Source: Owenia fusiformis (lineage: Eukaryota; Annelida; Polychaeta; Sabellida; Oweniidae). From it: DNA of 64,000 bases. The DNA lies in the NCBI GenBank assembly GCA_903813345.2, contig CAIIXF020000001.1:12385915-12449914 (forward strand), written 5' to 3'. The notes beneath the pieces are model-generated. The model did no database searches and was not told the DNA's origin. It saw nothing but the letters and a program-made list of their open reading frames with translations. Below are positions 61,357-64,000 of the stretch, one piece after another. Positions within the stretch are counted from its first letter, which is position 1; each line of letters starts with the position of its first letter. Both the position numbers and the translations under genes were made by a program.

Positions 61357-63996
61357 ATGACAGCAAACAAGAAAAAGATAGCTCAAAATGGCATTTTTAC
61401 AAATGTGGATTATATGGAATTCGTGATAGGTGGCGCTGCATCTTGTGGGGCCGTCTGCTTCAGTAACCCATTGGAAACTGTTAAGACTCGGATGCAATTA
61501 CAGGGGGAACTGAAGGCAAAGGGACATTATGCAGTCACATACAGGTAGTATTTGTGTATCCTGAATCATCAGCATTTCAAAGATGTCCTGTCCAATGTAT
61601 TTCAAGTATACTGCCCAGACTGCCACCACTATTATCAACGTGATCATTGCACCTCTAACTTAAACCATTGCACCACCTCTAACGTGAATTAGATTATTCG
61701 TAATATGATTGCTATTAGTGATGATTTTAGAGTAATTTGTTCTACAATTTGGATTTGAAACTGTTTATAGAATCTTGTTTGAGAGTGCTTTCTGTTTTCT
61801 GTCTACTCCAAGGGAGAGTAAAGGCTGTTGATCCCACAGTGCCAGAGTACCAACACATGATTCTCATGCACCTAGTCGGTCTTTTGTTGTATGATGTTCT
61901 ATCATTTTCTTTATACAGGAATGTATTTGATGCATTCATAAAGATTGGACGACATGAGGGATTGAGGTCTCTCCAAAAGGGCCTTTCCCCTGCATTAGCA
62001 TATCAGTTATCACTGAACGGCACACGAAGAGGCATATATCAGGTATTTCTCCCACATCGAGAATGATTTTGATTTAGACAGATTTTTTCATAATTTTATA
62101 AATTAGGATAACATGTATTATGTGAACATTAAAACGACTACAATCAATTTTGAATTTTCTGAATATTTTGATTGCTCGTGTAAGATACTTGCATAGATAC
62201 TATCACCGATCCGTATAATCTATTTTTGGTGCCATATACGTGAAATCAAATTAAACTATAACACATAATTTCTACGTCACCACCACAAGTGTTGACATCT
62301 TGTCAATATAGTCTCCAACTTTTTTGTGAACGGTGTTCGGCGTTCGGCGTCTGTAACAAATGGTAGACATTTTGCATATTTCGTATATGCCTTGTAATCT
62401 TATTTGTTTCTAGGCAATAGTAAGCGCTGGTTTCGTAGAGACCAAACCTGGAGGTGGCACAAACTTGTGGGCTAGTACGATGGCGGGTGGAGTCGCAGGA
62501 TGTATTTCAGCGTGTATTTCTAGTCCTTGGTTTATGGTATGGCTTGTTCATTATTCCTTAGATACAGACACATTATCAAATCATAATCAGTGATAACATT
62601 TAAAAAGTTTTGGCTTGGAAAGTGGTTCCTCTCATAACTATATGTGTTCGTTACCAGTCCTAAATATCTGCATTTCAAATTGTCTATCACCTGATCAATT
62701 GACATCTTGTGCGTCCTTAATCCCTCATCAGAAATGTAGACGCCATCGACAATGATTGCACGTGTAGCGTGCACTGTAGGGCCGCACGTTGTAGCATCTT
62801 TGTTCCATTAACAGAGGTGTTACACTTTACAGGTTTTACTGAATAACTATGATTATGTCTTGCGTTGTGATGCCATCTATATTTTGCCCAGTTCAAGACC
62901 CAGTTCCAGAGTGAGGCTGCGTCTGCGATAGCAGTTGGTCACCAACGTCATTACGCTAGTCTCAGACAGGCTGTAGCTCAAGTGGTCCGAGAACAAGGAT
63001 TCAAGGTGACTTACCTACTGGATTCATATTTTAAACTTTACGTAAATAAATGCAAAGAAACTTGTATCAACCTTTTTTTAAACACTTAATAACATTATAT
63101 TACTACTATGAAGTTAGAGTTTTGCTTTTTTGGGATGCTGGGGATTTTCTTCCTTTCGACATGTTGTACTCAATTGTTTCTTTTCTTTTTTTCTTTACCC
63201 TTGTGTTGAGTCTACATTTCCATTAATTAATATTGAAATCAATTGTTTTCAAGGGGCTATACAGGGGTGCGACTGGCATCACCATACGAGTAACATGTGG
63301 TTCTGCAGCCGAGATGCCATCTTTTGCCCTCACCAAAGAATTCTTGGACAAATATCAAGTAAATGCAAATTCATTTGAACTTCATAGAATATTGTGTACT
63401 AGTATTGCATTGGGTGAAAATGCGATAATGCTGGTGTATTTATAATAAAATCTAGGCATATACTCGTTTGTCGGGTCTTGAAATCCAATGATTAAAGAAA
63501 TACGCTATCTGTGAATATAAAATGTCCAATATTCAAGAACGCTTTAATTCAAATATAAATTATAATTATTCAAATATAAAAATACAATCCCTGCTCAGTT
63601 GTCCGAAACAGTATTTGAATAAAATATATTTGATTAACTCCATGTTTTCAGATTATGGCTAAAGGTACTTTCATGAACGCGGCAGTATCAAGCATCATTA
63701 GTGGAATAGCAGTGACTGTAGCAATGTGTCCTTTTGACGTGGTGACAACAAGGCTGTATAACCAGGGGCTGGACGCCAAGGGAAAGGGACTTCTATATGA
63801 CAATTTCTTTGATTGTGTATGGAAAATACTCAAACAAGAGGGGCCATTTGGGTTTTATAAAGGATTTGGTGCTCTGTTATTTAGACTTGGACCTCATACT
63901 TTACTTAGTTTAATGCTCTGGGACGCGATGAGAGTTCGATACAACAGATACAAATTACGTGACCTACCTTCAGAAGAAATCAAAGTAAAAATTTAA
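61357..63996 (+). CDS. SLC25A35: Mitochondrial carrier protein, SLC25A34/35 group, 6 exons, complete
   Basis: Exons 61357-61544, 61919-62042, 62414-62536, 62892-63005, 63254-63358 and 63652-63996 splice with matching phases to 332 residues. The product is an inner-membrane solute carrier with three tandem repeats of two helices. Signature sites are [15 protein letters not shown] (repeat 1), SPWFMFKTQ with the subfamily stretch [11 protein letters not shown] (repeat 2), and [12 protein letters not shown] with [20 protein letters not shown] (repeat 3). The replaced PxDxxK residues in repeats 2 and 3, and the RLYNQ and RLGPHT blocks, point to SLC25A34/35 and not other carriers. The transported solute of this subgroup is poorly defined. 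The first ATG gives a 19-residue leader before MEFVIGG; human SLC25A35 begins at the equivalent of that second Met (61414), so either start is possible. The gene ends four bases before the window edge, so its 3'UTR is outside. Confidence 0.95.
62276..62370 (+). mobile_element. GTCACCACC MITE, carrier-gene intron copy
   Basis: GTCACCACCACAAGTG ... CTGTAACAAATGG, with the right inverted end largely deleted, followed by ACATTTTGCAT. It lies in intron 2 of the carrier gene, just upstream of exon 3. Confidence 0.55.
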
Positions 63997-64000
63997 AAAT

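Overview
This is a eukaryotic nuclear DNA window. It is AT-rich, its genes are split by short GT...AG introns, and it holds many short inverted-repeat transposons and minisatellites. The repeats resemble those of marine molluscs: a roughly 1 kb element with TCCG/TACG tracts and ATCCCATCGAAC ends, tRNA-derived SINE heads, and many MITEs. A bivalve or related lophotrochozoan is my best guess, by inference only. No CRISPR array, operon or rRNA gene is present, and I found no intact tRNA gene.

Layout. Bases 1-21,000 are gene-poor. They hold a pair of inverted TACCCT...AGGGTA elements carrying a promoter-like module, other MITEs, a SINE, a 20-bp array, a 2.2-kb array of 34-36-bp units and an 11-codon candidate upstream exon. 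Bases 21,036-36,476 (+) hold a complete 17-exon glutamate carboxypeptidase II/NAALADase-type M28 metallopeptidase of 781 residues. A separate intronless gene lies inside its intron 10 on the same strand (30,213-31,304); it encodes a type II membrane protein with a methyltransferase-like motif. Bases 41,015-44,195 (-) hold a 3-exon gene for a 3CxxC zinc-finger protein of the receptor-transporting-protein type. A Pro/Val-rich exon-like segment at 53,517-54,150 (-) is joined by a one-base frame slip and has a splice phase compatible with that gene. Bases 58,869-59,642 (-) hold an intronless tetraspanin. Bases 61,357-63,996 (+) hold a complete 6-exon mitochondrial carrier of the SLC25A34/35 group.

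The genes do not form an obvious pathway. Three encode plasma-membrane or secretory-route proteins (peptidase, nested transferase-like protein, tetraspanin) and one an inner mitochondrial membrane carrier. The peptidase keeps every zinc ligand and the catalytic Glu, but lacks most residues that give human GCPII its specificity for acidic substrates. The least ordinary non-genic feature is the mobile element at 3.4-3.8 kb, which carries a GC box, CCAAT boxes, a CRE, a TATA box and a splice donor in promoter order. It sits inside another MITE, and its inverted partner is flanked by a perfect 9-bp target-site duplication.
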